Both the position numbers and the translations under genes were made by a program. Source: Acidobacteriota bacterium (GTDB lineage: Bacteria > Acidobacteriota > Polarisedimenticolia > J045). Taken from it: a stretch of DNA of 8,438 nucleotides. Each line of letters starts with the position of its first letter. The stretch's first letter is position 1. The stretch spans positions 1 through 8,438 of the forward strand of contig JAJRXN010000267.1 in assembly GCA_024276295.1 (NCBI GenBank), read 5' to 3'. Shown piece by piece: positions 1 to 6,595 of the stretch. Below the pieces are notes generated by a model. The model saw only the letters and a list, made by a program, of their open reading frames with translations, did not search any database and was not told where the DNA came from.

Positions 1-1
1 C

Positions 2-742
2 CTCGAGGGGGGGCGCGGCAACCCGCGCCTCAAGCCGCCGTTCCCGGCGCAGGCGGGTCTCTATGGCTGCCCGACGACGATCAACAACGTCGAGACGCTC
101 GCCTGCGTGCCGCTGATCGTCGAGCGCGGCGCCGAGTGGTTCGCGGGGATCGGCACCGACGAGCGCAACACGGGGCCCAAGCTGTACTGCCTTTCGGGGC
201 ATGTCAGGCGCCCCGGGGTCTACGAGGCCCCGCTCGGCCTGCCGCTGATGGAACTGATCGAGGAGCTGGGCGGCGGAATGCTCGATCCCGACCGCAGGCT
301 CAAGGCGGTGATTCCCGGAGGATCGTCGGTCCCGGTGCTGACCGCCGACGAATGCCAGGACCTGCCGATGGATTTCGACAGCCTCGCCAAGCGCGGTTCG
401 ATGCTCGGTTCGGCGGCCGGGATGGTGATGGACGAGAGGACCGACATGGTCCGGGTGATGGAGCGCATCGCCCATTTCTACGCGCACGAGTCGTGTGGCC
501 AGTGCACTCCCTGCCGGGAAGGCACGGGCTGGCTCGAGAAGATCATCCGTCGCATCCGCAGCGGCAGCGGCTCGCACGACGACCTGGCGACCCTGGAGTC
601 GGTCGCGGGCCACATGCGCGGCACGACGATCTGCCCGCTGGCCGATGCGGCGGCGATGCCATGCCAGTCGTTCCTCGCCAAGTTCAGGCACGAGTTCGAG
701 CACTACATCGAGACGGGCCGGGCCGTGGTCGCGGCAGGCTGA
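2..742 (+). CDS. nuoF: NADH-quinone oxidoreductase subunit F, 3' part (5' end outside window)
   Basis: NuoF is the NADH-oxidising subunit of complex I: it binds NADH and FMN and passes electrons to [4Fe-4S] cluster N3 on the cytoplasmic arm. Only the last 246 residues are here; the family is usually about 420-450 residues, so the N-terminal FMN/NADH Rossmann-like part lies upstream. The frame is open from base 2 and begins with the conserved LEG-x-RGNPRLKPPFP and GCPTTINNVET segments. A soluble-ligand-binding beta-grasp (SLBB) domain follows at about residues 60-125, with CLSGHV and VIPGGSSVP. The N3 domain has ESCGQCTPCREGTGW (Cys165, 168, 171 of the visible part) and a fourth Cys211 in TICPLADAAAMP, the complete ligand set. 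NAD-reducing hydrogenases and formate dehydrogenases carry related subunits, but the membrane-arm genes that follow settle it as complex I. The stop is followed 19 nt later by nuoG. Confidence 0.97.
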   Translation, partial: LEGGRGNPRLKPPFPAQAGLYGCPTTINNVETLACVPLIVERGAEWFAGIGTDERNTGPKLYCLSGHVRRPGVYEAPLGLPLMELIEELGGGMLDPDRRLKAVIPGGSSVPVLTADECQDLPMDFDSLAKRGSMLGSAAGMVMDERTDMVRVMERIAHFYAHESCGQCTPCREGTGWLEKIIRRIRSGSGSHDDLATLESVAGHMRGTTICPLADAAAMPCQSFLAKFRHEFEHYIETGRAVVAAG

Positions 743-746
743 GAAC

Positions 747-751
747 GGGAG
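747..751 (+). promoter_or_regulatory. Ribosome binding site of nuoG
   Basis: GGGAG lies 10 nt before the ATG at 762, in the 19-nt gap after nuoF. It helps fix the start, because the nuoG frame stays open far upstream into nuoF. The first residues from this ATG (MPTFKIDG) are also where the family begins. Confidence 0.6.
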
Positions 752-761
752 CGGTGACAGA

Positions 762-2441
762 ATGCCGACCTTCAAGATCGACGGCCGCGACATCACCTGC
801 CCGGACGGCTGGACCGTGCTTCAGGCGGCGGTCCGGCACGGGATCGAGATCCCGCACTACTGCTACCATCCGGGCCTGCCGATCGCCGGCAACTGCCGCA
901 TCTGCCTGGTCGAGGTCGAGAAGTTCCCCAAGCCCGCCATCGCCTGCAACACCGTCGCCACCGACGGCATGGTCGTCCACACGCGATCGGACAAGGTCCG
1001 CGAGTGGCGCGAAGCCGTGATGGAGTTCCTGCTGGTCAACCACCCGCTGGACTGCCCGATCTGCGACCAGGCCGGCGAGTGCAAGCTGCAGGAGTTCTCG
1101 TACCGCTACGGAGCACCGACGACGCGGTTCAAGGAGGAGAAGGAGCACGGTCCCAAGGCCCGCCGGCTCGGGCCGCACGTCGTCTTCGACTGGGAGCGTT
1201 GCATCAAGTGCACGCGCTGCATCCGCTTCTGCGAGGAGGTCACCGGCACCGGCGAACTCGGGATGTTCCTGCGTGGCGTGCGGGAGGAGATCGGCACGTT
1301 CCCCGGGCGGCCGCTGGACAATCCGTATTCCGGCAACGTCGTCGACCTGTGCCCCGTGGGAGCGCTGACCCTGCGGGAGTTCCGCTTCCGTTCGCGGGTC
1401 TGGTTCCTGCAGGACGTTCCCTCGGTCTGTCCGGGATGCGCGCGGGGCTGCTCGATCGACATCGGGGAATTCCGCAACCGTGTCTACCGCATCACGCCTC
1501 GCGTCAACCATGCCGTCAATCGCTGGTGGATCTGCGATGCCGGTCGCCTGTGGGGCGAGCGCCTCGCCGCCGCGGAGGACCGGCGGCTCGACGGTCCACG
1601 TACCCGCTCGGATGCCGGGGACGATCCGTGGGCGGCGGCGCTGGCCGACGCGGCCGGTCTGCTCGGCGAGGCGGCGCGCGGCGGGCGCGTGGCGGTGCTG
1701 GCCAGCCCGCGGGCGACGGTCGAGGAGACGTGGCTGCTCGCGCAGCTTGCCCGCGGCGTGCTCGGCGGGGCTCCGGTCTACCTCGCATCGCACGAGACCG
1801 GCGAAGATGACGACCTGCTGATCCGCGGCGACCGGGCGCCGAACGCCCGCGGTGCGCGGGCCGTGCTCGAGGCCGTCTGCGGCCAGGTGGCGCCGGTCGC
1901 CGACCTGGAGCGGGCTCTGGTCGAGGGGGCCGTCGACGTGCTGTTCGCCCTCGGCCCCGGGCTGGTCGGGCCGGTCGACGACGAGCCGCCGGTGCTCTCG
2001 CCCGAGGCGCTCGAGCGGGCGAAGGACGTGATCGTGATCGACGCCTGGTCCTCGCCGCTGTCCGCTGCCGCAAGCGTCGTGCTGCCGGCGGCGTGCTGGG
2101 GCGAGACCTCGGGGACGTACGTCAACTTCGCCGGCCGTGTCCAGTGGGCCGAACGCGCGCTCGTCCCGGCGGCAGACTGCCGGCCGGCCGTGCTGCTGCT
2201 CGGCGATCTGCTGGCGCACCTCTCGCTCGAGCCGTCGCCGCCGTCGCCCGAGGCGGTGACCGAGCGGGTCGCCGCAGGAGTGCCCGGGTTCGAGAGCATC
2301 CGCTGGAAGGACCTGGTGGCATCGGAAGGCCAGAACCTCGCCGGTGTGCGCGCCGAAGATCAGGCCTGTCGCGCCACGGGGGCGCTGGTCAGGATGCTCG
2401 AGGCGGAACGGCGGGCTGCGCCCGCGTCCGCCGGAGACTGA
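762..2441 (+). CDS. nuoG: NADH-quinone oxidoreductase subunit G, short form with N7-type cysteines
   Basis: NuoG carries the electron wire from NuoF towards NuoI. The protein is 559 residues. Ligand sets visible in order: [2Fe-2S] N1b as Cys34-x10-Cys45-x2-Cys48-x13-Cys62; the N5 His/Cys set as His94-x3-Cys98-x2-Cys101-x5-Cys107; N4 as Cys147-x2-Cys150-x2-Cys153-x43-Cys197; then Cys223-x2-Cys226-x3-Cys230-x27-Cys258, matching the extra N7 cluster site known from E. coli and Thermus. The rest (about 260-559) is a molybdopterin-oxidoreductase-like domain with DRAPNARGA near residue 357 and [18 protein letters not shown] near 440-455. I see no reason to expect a bound molybdenum cofactor. From memory, E. 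coli NuoG is about 908 residues, Thermus Nqo3 783 and Paracoccus about 673, so this one is short, through a reduced C-terminal domain. The start is set by family alignment and a GGGAG site. The stop is 2 nt before nuoH. Confidence 0.96.
   Translation: MPTFKIDGRDITCPDGWTVLQAAVRHGIEIPHYCYHPGLPIAGNCRICLVEVEKFPKPAIACNTVATDGMVVHTRSDKVREWREAVMEFLLVNHPLDCPICDQAGECKLQEFSYRYGAPTTRFKEEKEHGPKARRLGPHVVFDWERCIKCTRCIRFCEEVTGTGELGMFLRGVREEIGTFPGRPLDNPYSGNVVDLCPVGALTLREFRFRSRVWFLQDVPSVCPGCARGCSIDIGEFRNRVYRITPRVNHAVNRWWICDAGRLWGERLAAAEDRRLDGPRTRSDAGDDPWAAALADAAGLLGEAARGGRVAVLASPRATVEETWLLAQLARGVLGGAPVYLASHETGEDDDLLIRGDRAPNARGARAVLEAVCGQVAPVADLERALVEGAVDVLFALGPGLVGPVDDEPPVLSPEALERAKDVIVIDAWSSPLSAAASVVLPAACWGETSGTYVNFAGRVQWAERALVPAADCRPAVLLLGDLLAHLSLEPSPPSPEAVTERVAAGVPGFESIRWKDLVASEGQNLAGVRAEDQACRATGALVRMLEAERRAAPASAGD
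2433..2436 (+). promoter_or_regulatory. Ribosome binding site of nuoH
   Basis: GGAG sits inside the last codons of nuoG, 7 nt before the ATG at 2444. It supports that ATG over upstream in-frame codons, since the frame is open back to about 2093. Placement inside nuoG suggests coupled translation. Confidence 0.6.
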
Positions 2442-2443
2442 CG

Positions 2444-3490
2444 ATGGACCTTTTCCTCGTCGTGGCCACGATCGTCAAGGTCGCCCTGGTCGTCGTCGTG
2501 GTGATAAGCGCGGTACCCGTGCTGACCTGGGTCGAGCGACGCGGTTCGGCCTTCATGCAGCTCCGGCTCGGCCCGAACCGTGTCGGACCGCTCGGGCTGC
2601 TGCAGCCGCTCGCCGACGGGATCAAGTTCATGTTCAAGGAGGACATCGTTCCTCCGTTCGTCTACCGCCCGTTCTACGTCGCGGCACCGGCCATCGCGTT
2701 CGTCGCGGCACTGCTGGCGTTCGCGGTCATCCCGTTCGGTGGAACGCTGATGATCGATGGCCGCGAGATCCCGCTGGTCATCCTCGACCTGGACGTCGGC
2801 GTGCTGTTCCTGCTCGCCGCATCCGGAATGGGCGTGTTCGGCATCATCCTTGCCGGCTGGGCCTCGAACAACAAGTACTCGATGCTCGGCGGGCTGCGTT
2901 CGAGCGCACAGATGATCTCCTACGAGCTTTCGCTCGGCCTGGCGCTCGTCTCGGTGCTGATCTACGCCGGCACGCTCCGGCCGACCGAGATCGTCGAGCA
3001 GCAGATCGGCGGGACCTGGAACGTCTTCCCGCTGTTCGTCGGCTTCGTGATCCTGCTGGTCAGCGCGTTTGCCGAGACCAACCGCCTGCCGTTCGATCTT
3101 CCGGAGGCGGAGACGGAACTCGTCGCGGGTTACCACACCGAGTACTCGTCGATGAAGTTCTCGATGTTCTTCATGGCCGAGTACATCAACATGATCACCG
3201 GTTCGGCGCTGGTGACGACGCTGTTCCTCGGCGGCTACGCGCTGCCGTTCCAGCGCAGCGTGTTCGAAGGCTGGCTCGGCCTCGAGGGCAATCTGCTCGC
3301 CGTGCTGCAGCTCGCCAGCTTCACGCTCAAGGTCGGGTTCTTCATGTGGCTCTACGTCTGGGTCCGCTGGACGCTGCCGCGGTTCCGCTTCGACCAGCTG
3401 ATGCGGCTCGGCTGGAAGATCCTGATCCCGCTGGCGCTCGTCCACGTGGTGTGGGCATCGCTGCTCGTGATGTGGGGGGTGCCGGCATGA
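2444..3490 (+). CDS. nuoH: NADH-quinone oxidoreductase subunit H
   Basis: NuoH (ND1 homologue) is the membrane subunit that forms most of the quinone channel and links the peripheral arm to the proton-pumping arm. The 348-residue protein has a typical length and about eight hydrophobic segments. Family signatures: TWVERR near residue 28 (Glu31), [17 protein letters not shown] at 43-59 followed by KFMFKED, SYELSL with Glu161, and the acidic loop [18 protein letters not shown] at 210-227 followed by [12 protein letters not shown], which lines the quinone site. The C-terminal part has [14 protein letters not shown] at 307-320 before the last membrane helix. All the acidic residues normally linked to coupling (Glu31, Glu161, Glu211, Glu221, Glu223, Glu225) are present. 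The start is 2 nt after the nuoG stop. The stop overlaps the nuoJ start, where nuoI would usually be found. Confidence 0.97.
   Translation: MDLFLVVATIVKVALVVVVVISAVPVLTWVERRGSAFMQLRLGPNRVGPLGLLQPLADGIKFMFKEDIVPPFVYRPFYVAAPAIAFVAALLAFAVIPFGGTLMIDGREIPLVILDLDVGVLFLLAASGMGVFGIILAGWASNNKYSMLGGLRSSAQMISYELSLGLALVSVLIYAGTLRPTEIVEQQIGGTWNVFPLFVGFVILLVSAFAETNRLPFDLPEAETELVAGYHTEYSSMKFSMFFMAEYINMITGSALVTTLFLGGYALPFQRSVFEGWLGLEGNLLAVLQLASFTLKVGFFMWLYVWVRWTLPRFRFDQLMRLGWKILIPLALVHVVWASLLVMWGVPA
3474..3479 (+). promoter_or_regulatory. Probable ribosome binding site of nuoJ
   Basis: A G-run inside the end of nuoH lies 7 nt before the nuoJ ATG. It is a plausible but G-only Shine-Dalgarno match. Together with the ATGA overlap it supports the ATG at 3487, as the frame is open far upstream. 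Confidence 0.4.
3487..3490 (+). other. ATGA stop-start overlap of nuoH and nuoJ
   Basis: The nuoJ start ATG and the nuoH stop TGA share bases, the classic arrangement for coupled translation. It is notable because in the usual operon order nuoI separates these two genes; here they are fused tail to head with no scar. Confidence 0.9.
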
Positions 3491-4023
3491 CCGCTCTCGC
3501 CGCCGTGGCCATCGGAGTCGTCTCGCTGCAGTGGGTCGTACTGCTGGTGATCGCGGCCGTCGCGATCGCCGGCGCCCTGGTCGTCGTGCTCCATCGCAGT
3601 CCGGTCGTCGGCGCGATGGGGCTGGTGACCAACCTGCTCTGCGTCGCGGGGATCTATGTCCTGCTCAACGCGTACTTCTTCGCCGCCCTGCAGGTGATCA
3701 TCTACGCCGGCGCGGTCGTCGTGCTGATCACGTTCGTGATCATGCTGCTCAATCTGCGTCCCGAGGCGCGGGGCGGTCCGGGACTGGTGCCGATCGGGCT
3801 CGCGGTGCTGCTCGGTCTGGCGCTGATCGTCGTGCTCGGCCGGCCGTTGCTGGAGTTCTCCGCTCCGACGGCCGAGGCCGTCGCGCCGGAATTCGGCAGC
3901 GTCAGGCAGGTCGGTGAGGCCCTGTTCACCGAGTACTTCTATCCGTTCCTCGCGGTGTCTCTCGCGCTGCTCTCGGCGATGGTCGGTGCCGTGCTGCTCG
4001 CCAAGCGCCATCTGGAGGACTGA
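3487..4023 (+). CDS. nuoJ: NADH-quinone oxidoreductase subunit J
   Basis: NuoJ (ND6 homologue) is a small membrane subunit between the quinone module and NuoK/NuoN. Its third helix, with a pi-bulge in known structures, takes part in the coupling motions. The protein is 178 residues with five predicted membrane helices at about 15-35, 41-61, 66-89, 99-118 and 151-172. The diagnostic segment is LQVIIYAGAVVVLITFVIML at 68-87, preceded by NAYFFAA. The C-terminal helix follows a conserved LFTEYFYPF. Between helices 4 and 5 is a polar loop (about 119-149) of ordinary size. The start is the ATG overlapping the nuoH stop; the end lies 3 nt before nuoK, and the last codons hold the nuoK ribosome binding site. 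Neither sequence nor base composition looks foreign next to its neighbours. Confidence 0.95.
   Translation: MTALAAVAIGVVSLQWVVLLVIAAVAIAGALVVVLHRSPVVGAMGLVTNLLCVAGIYVLLNAYFFAALQVIIYAGAVVVLITFVIMLLNLRPEARGGPGLVPIGLAVLLGLALIVVLGRPLLEFSAPTAEAVAPEFGSVRQVGEALFTEYFYPFLAVSLALLSAMVGAVLLAKRHLED
4014..4018 (+). promoter_or_regulatory. Strong ribosome binding site of nuoK
   Basis: GGAGG within the last nuoJ codons, 8 nt before the nuoK ATG at 4027. It is the best Shine-Dalgarno match in the window. Confidence 0.7.
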
Positions 4024-4026
4024 ACG

Positions 4027-4353
4027 ATGGTCGGTGATCCAGGGCCCTACCTGCTGCTCGCCACGATCCTGTTCGTGATCGGCGCGTTCGGCGTGATCTC
4101 GCGCCGCGGCGCGATCACGATCCTGATGAGCATCGAACTGATGCTCAACTCGGCCAACCTGGCGCTGGTCGCGGTCAGCCGCTTCCTGCCGGCGGCAGGG
4201 CAGGGTGCCGGCATCCCAGATGGTCAGGTGATCGGATTCCTCGTGCTGGCGATCGCCGCGGCCGAGGTCGCGGTGGGCTTGGCGATCGTGATCGCGATGT
4301 TCCGGCTTCGCGAGTCGGTCGACGTCGACCTCGCGCGGCTGCTGCGCTGGTAG
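4027..4353 (+). CDS. nuoK: NADH-quinone oxidoreductase subunit K
   Basis: NuoK (ND4L homologue) is a three-helix membrane subunit whose buried glutamates form part of the proton path beside NuoJ and NuoN. The protein is 108 residues, slightly longer than the usual 100 or so. Helix 2 holds LMSIELMLNSANLALV with Glu37, and helix 3 holds LAIAAAEVAVGLAIVI with Glu80; these match the two essential glutamates of E. coli NuoK (Glu36 and Glu72, numbers from memory). The small excess length sits in the loop between helices 2 and 3 (about 52-67, Pro/Gly/Ala-rich). The ATG is preceded by a strong GGAGG site and lies 3 nt after nuoJ; the next gene, nuoL, follows after 22 nt. Confidence 0.96.
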   Translation: MVGDPGPYLLLATILFVIGAFGVISRRGAITILMSIELMLNSANLALVAVSRFLPAAGQGAGIPDGQVIGFLVLAIAAAEVAVGLAIVIAMFRLRESVDVDLARLLRW

Positions 4354-4375
4354 ACGGCGCTCGGGAGAGGTACGG

Positions 4376-6571
4376 ATGCTGACATACCTGTGGCTGATCC
4401 CGCTGGCGCCGCTGGCCGGCTTCGTGCTCGTCGGCGGGCTCGGGATGGCGGGCAAGCTGCGCGAGCCGTGGGTCCAGCGGCTGGCGGTGCTGGCGTCGGC
4501 GGCGTCGTTCGTGCTGGCGGTGTTCGTGATCGCCGATTTCGCCGGCGGCGTCGACGACTACCGCGCGCTGGCCGAGGCACAGCCGTCGAAGTACGAGGTC
4601 TCCGCGCCCGGCGAGCCGGCGCGCTTCGAGGTGACTCCGCTGCGCTGGATGCCGGTCGGCGACATCACGCTGCGCGGATGGGATGGCGACGGCGTGCGGC
4701 AGGTGGCGTTCTCGGTCGACTGGACGTTCGCCATCGACACGCTGACCGCGATCATGTTGCTGGTCGTCAGCGGGATCGGCACGCTGATCCACCTGTACTC
4801 GATCGGCTACATGGCAGGAGAGGAAAGGCAGTTCCGGTTCTTCGCCTATCTCAACCTGTTCATGGCGATGATGCTGACGCTGGTGCTTGCCGGGAACCTC
4901 GCGGTGCTGTTCGTCGGCTGGGAAGGCGTCGGACTCTGCTCGTATCTGCTGATCGGCTACTACTATCGCCAGGTGTTCGACAAGGAATCGGGGCTGACAT
5001 GCGCTGATGCTGGACGGAAGGCGTTTCTGACCAACCGTATCGGTGACTTCGGCTTCCTGCTCGGCATGCTGCTGCTGCTGCTGACGTTCGGCACGTGGGA
5101 TTTCTCCGAGCTGGCCACCGCGATCAACGGCTCGAGCGCCTTCTGGTACGGATCGCTGCTGCTGACCGGGATCGGCGTGCTGCTGTTCTTCGGCGCCACC
5201 GGCAAGAGCGCCCAGGTGCCGCTCTACGTCTGGCTTCCGGACGCGATGGCCGGCCCGACGCCGGTCTCCGCGCTGATCCACGCCGCGACGATGGTCACCG
5301 CCGGCGTCTACATGCTGGCGCGCATGTCGGCGCTGTACTGGCATTCGCCCGGAGCGATGTTCGTCGTCGCCGTCATCGGCTGCCTGACGGCGCTGCTGGC
5401 CGCGACGATGGGCATGGCGCAGTACGACATCAAGAAGGTGCTGGCGTACTCGACGGTCTCGCAGCTCGGTTTCATGATGCTCGGCGCCGGCGTCGGCGCG
5501 TTCGTCGCGGCGATCTTCCATCTGGTGACCCATGCCTTCTTCAAGGCGTGCCTGTTCCTCGGGTCGGGTTCCGTGATCGCCCGCTGCGGCCACACCAACG
5601 ACATGCGGCTCTACGGGGGGCTCAGGCGCTGGATGCCGGTGACGTACTGGACGTTCCTGGTCTCGACACTGGCGATCGCCGGCCTGTTCCCGCTCTCCGG
5701 ATTCATGTCCAAGGACGAGATCCTCGCGCGCTCGCTGTTTTCCTTCCGTGGCAGTCCGGTGCTGTGGGCGTTCGGTACGCTCGCTGCGGGGATGACTTCG
5801 TTCTACATGTTCCGCGCGGTCTACATGACGTTTCACGGCGAGAACCGCTCTCCGGAGCACGTTCGCGAGCAGCTGCGGGAATCGCCGACGGTGATGACGT
5901 CGGTGCTGATCATCCTGGCGCTCGGTGCGGCGAGTATCGGCCTGCTGGGGGTTCCGGCGGGTGTTTCCCGGCTGTTCGGCGTCGGTGACATCAACTGGTT
6001 CGAGAAAGTGCTCCACCCGGTGGTCGCTGCCCGCGGCGTCGTGGCGGCGCCGGCGGAAGGGCATGGCGGAGAGCACGTTGCGTCCGCGGGCGAGACGCAC
6101 CATGCCGGGGATGCCGGCGTGGCGGAGCACGCCGCGGAGACGCCGGTTCCCCCGGGAGGATACCTCGTCGAGGGGGCGCAGCATCCGAGCTGGAGCGCGG
6201 AAGCCGGTCTGTTCGTCCTCGCGTTCGCGGTGTTCTTCACGGGGCTCGGACTGGCCCGCTGGGCGTACGCCGGACCGCAACCGCGCGCCGAGGCGCTGGC
6301 GCCGAGGCTGCGTTTCGTCCGGCGCCTGCTGCACCGGAAGTGGTTCGTCGACGAACTCTACGACCGGCTCGTGATCCGGCCCTACTACGCGCTCTCGGAC
6401 TTCTTCTCGGCGGTCGACCAGCGGATCGTCGATGGTGCGGTCAACATGACCGCGGCGACGACGGAGCTTTCGGGGCAGGTTCTCAAGCTGTTCGGCACGG
6501 GAGTCGTGCGCCACTATGCCCTGTGGTTCCTGGCCGGCGCGGTACTGCTGGTCTGGATGATGATGCGCTGA
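4376..6571 (+). CDS. nuoL: NADH-quinone oxidoreductase subunit L
   Basis: NuoL (ND5 homologue) is the most distal antiporter-like proton-pumping subunit and carries the long lateral helix that braces the membrane arm. The protein has 731 residues, against about 613 in E. coli. Key residues are conserved: Glu183 in FVGWEGVGLCSYLL, Lys277 in GKSAQVPLYVWLPDAMAGP, His302 in ALIHAATMVTAG, His383/His386/Lys390 in FHLVTHAFFKACLFLG, and Lys446 in SGFMSKDEIL. The added length lies in a polar loop near 59-111, in a small insertion near 205-215, and in a His/Ala/Gly/Glu-rich segment near 552-605 with six histidines. The C-terminal part has ELYDRLVIRPYY at 660-671, the lateral-helix region to about 712, and a final membrane helix at 714-730. 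GGGAGAGG at 4363-4370 gives a good ribosome binding site. In the usual operon nuoM would come next; here nuoN does. Confidence 0.97.
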   Translation: MLTYLWLIPLAPLAGFVLVGGLGMAGKLREPWVQRLAVLASAASFVLAVFVIADFAGGVDDYRALAEAQPSKYEVSAPGEPARFEVTPLRWMPVGDITLRGWDGDGVRQVAFSVDWTFAIDTLTAIMLLVVSGIGTLIHLYSIGYMAGEERQFRFFAYLNLFMAMMLTLVLAGNLAVLFVGWEGVGLCSYLLIGYYYRQVFDKESGLTCADAGRKAFLTNRIGDFGFLLGMLLLLLTFGTWDFSELATAINGSSAFWYGSLLLTGIGVLLFFGATGKSAQVPLYVWLPDAMAGPTPVSALIHAATMVTAGVYMLARMSALYWHSPGAMFVVAVIGCLTALLAATMGMAQYDIKKVLAYSTVSQLGFMMLGAGVGAFVAAIFHLVTHAFFKACLFLGSGSVIARCGHTNDMRLYGGLRRWMPVTYWTFLVSTLAIAGLFPLSGFMSKDEILARSLFSFRGSPVLWAFGTLAAGMTSFYMFRAVYMTFHGENRSPEHVREQLRESPTVMTSVLIILALGAASIGLLGVPAGVSRLFGVGDINWFEKVLHPVVAARGVVAAPAEGHGGEHVASAGETHHAGDAGVAEHAAETPVPPGGYLVEGAQHPSWSAEAGLFVLAFAVFFTGLGLARWAYAGPQPRAEALAPRLRFVRRLLHRKWFVDELYDRLVIRPYYALSDFFSAVDQRIVDGAVNMTAATTELSGQVLKLFGTGVVRHYALWFLAGAVLLVWMMMR

Positions 6572-6582
6572 CGCGGCGCGGT

Positions 6583-6586
6583 GGGG
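6583..6586 (+). promoter_or_regulatory. Probable ribosome binding site of nuoN
   Basis: GGGG lies 9 nt before the ATG at 6596. The alternative GTG at 6581, in the same frame, overlaps this G-run and has only a GC-rich stretch without a Shine-Dalgarno match before it, so the ATG is preferred. Confidence 0.45.
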
Positions 6587-6595
6587 TCACAGCCA

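Noticed and set aside
136..1020. Overlapping + strand frame across nuoF and nuoG
   Set aside because: Out of frame with two certain genes, and its product is Arg/Ala/Gly-rich without motifs.
684..2219. 511-codon open frame on the - strand opposite nuoG
   Set aside because: It lies opposite a gene with four complete Fe-S ligand sets; the antisense product has no family features.
2360..3445. 361-codon open frame on the - strand opposite nuoH
   Set aside because: Charged, repetitive composition typical of antisense of a membrane protein gene; no independent support.
5067..5083. Run of CTG triplets
   Set aside because: It encodes consecutive leucines in a membrane helix of NuoL; ordinary codon bias rather than a repeat element.
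4175..6514. 779-codon open frame on the - strand opposite nuoK and nuoL
   Set aside because: It is the mirror of strongly GC-biased codons in a certain gene. The translation is rich in Arg, Gln, Asp, Glu and His with no domain or membrane pattern.
6581..6595. GTG start at 6581 for nuoN
   Set aside because: No Shine-Dalgarno match precedes it, and it would overlap the G-run that serves the ATG at 6596; the five extra residues add no family similarity.
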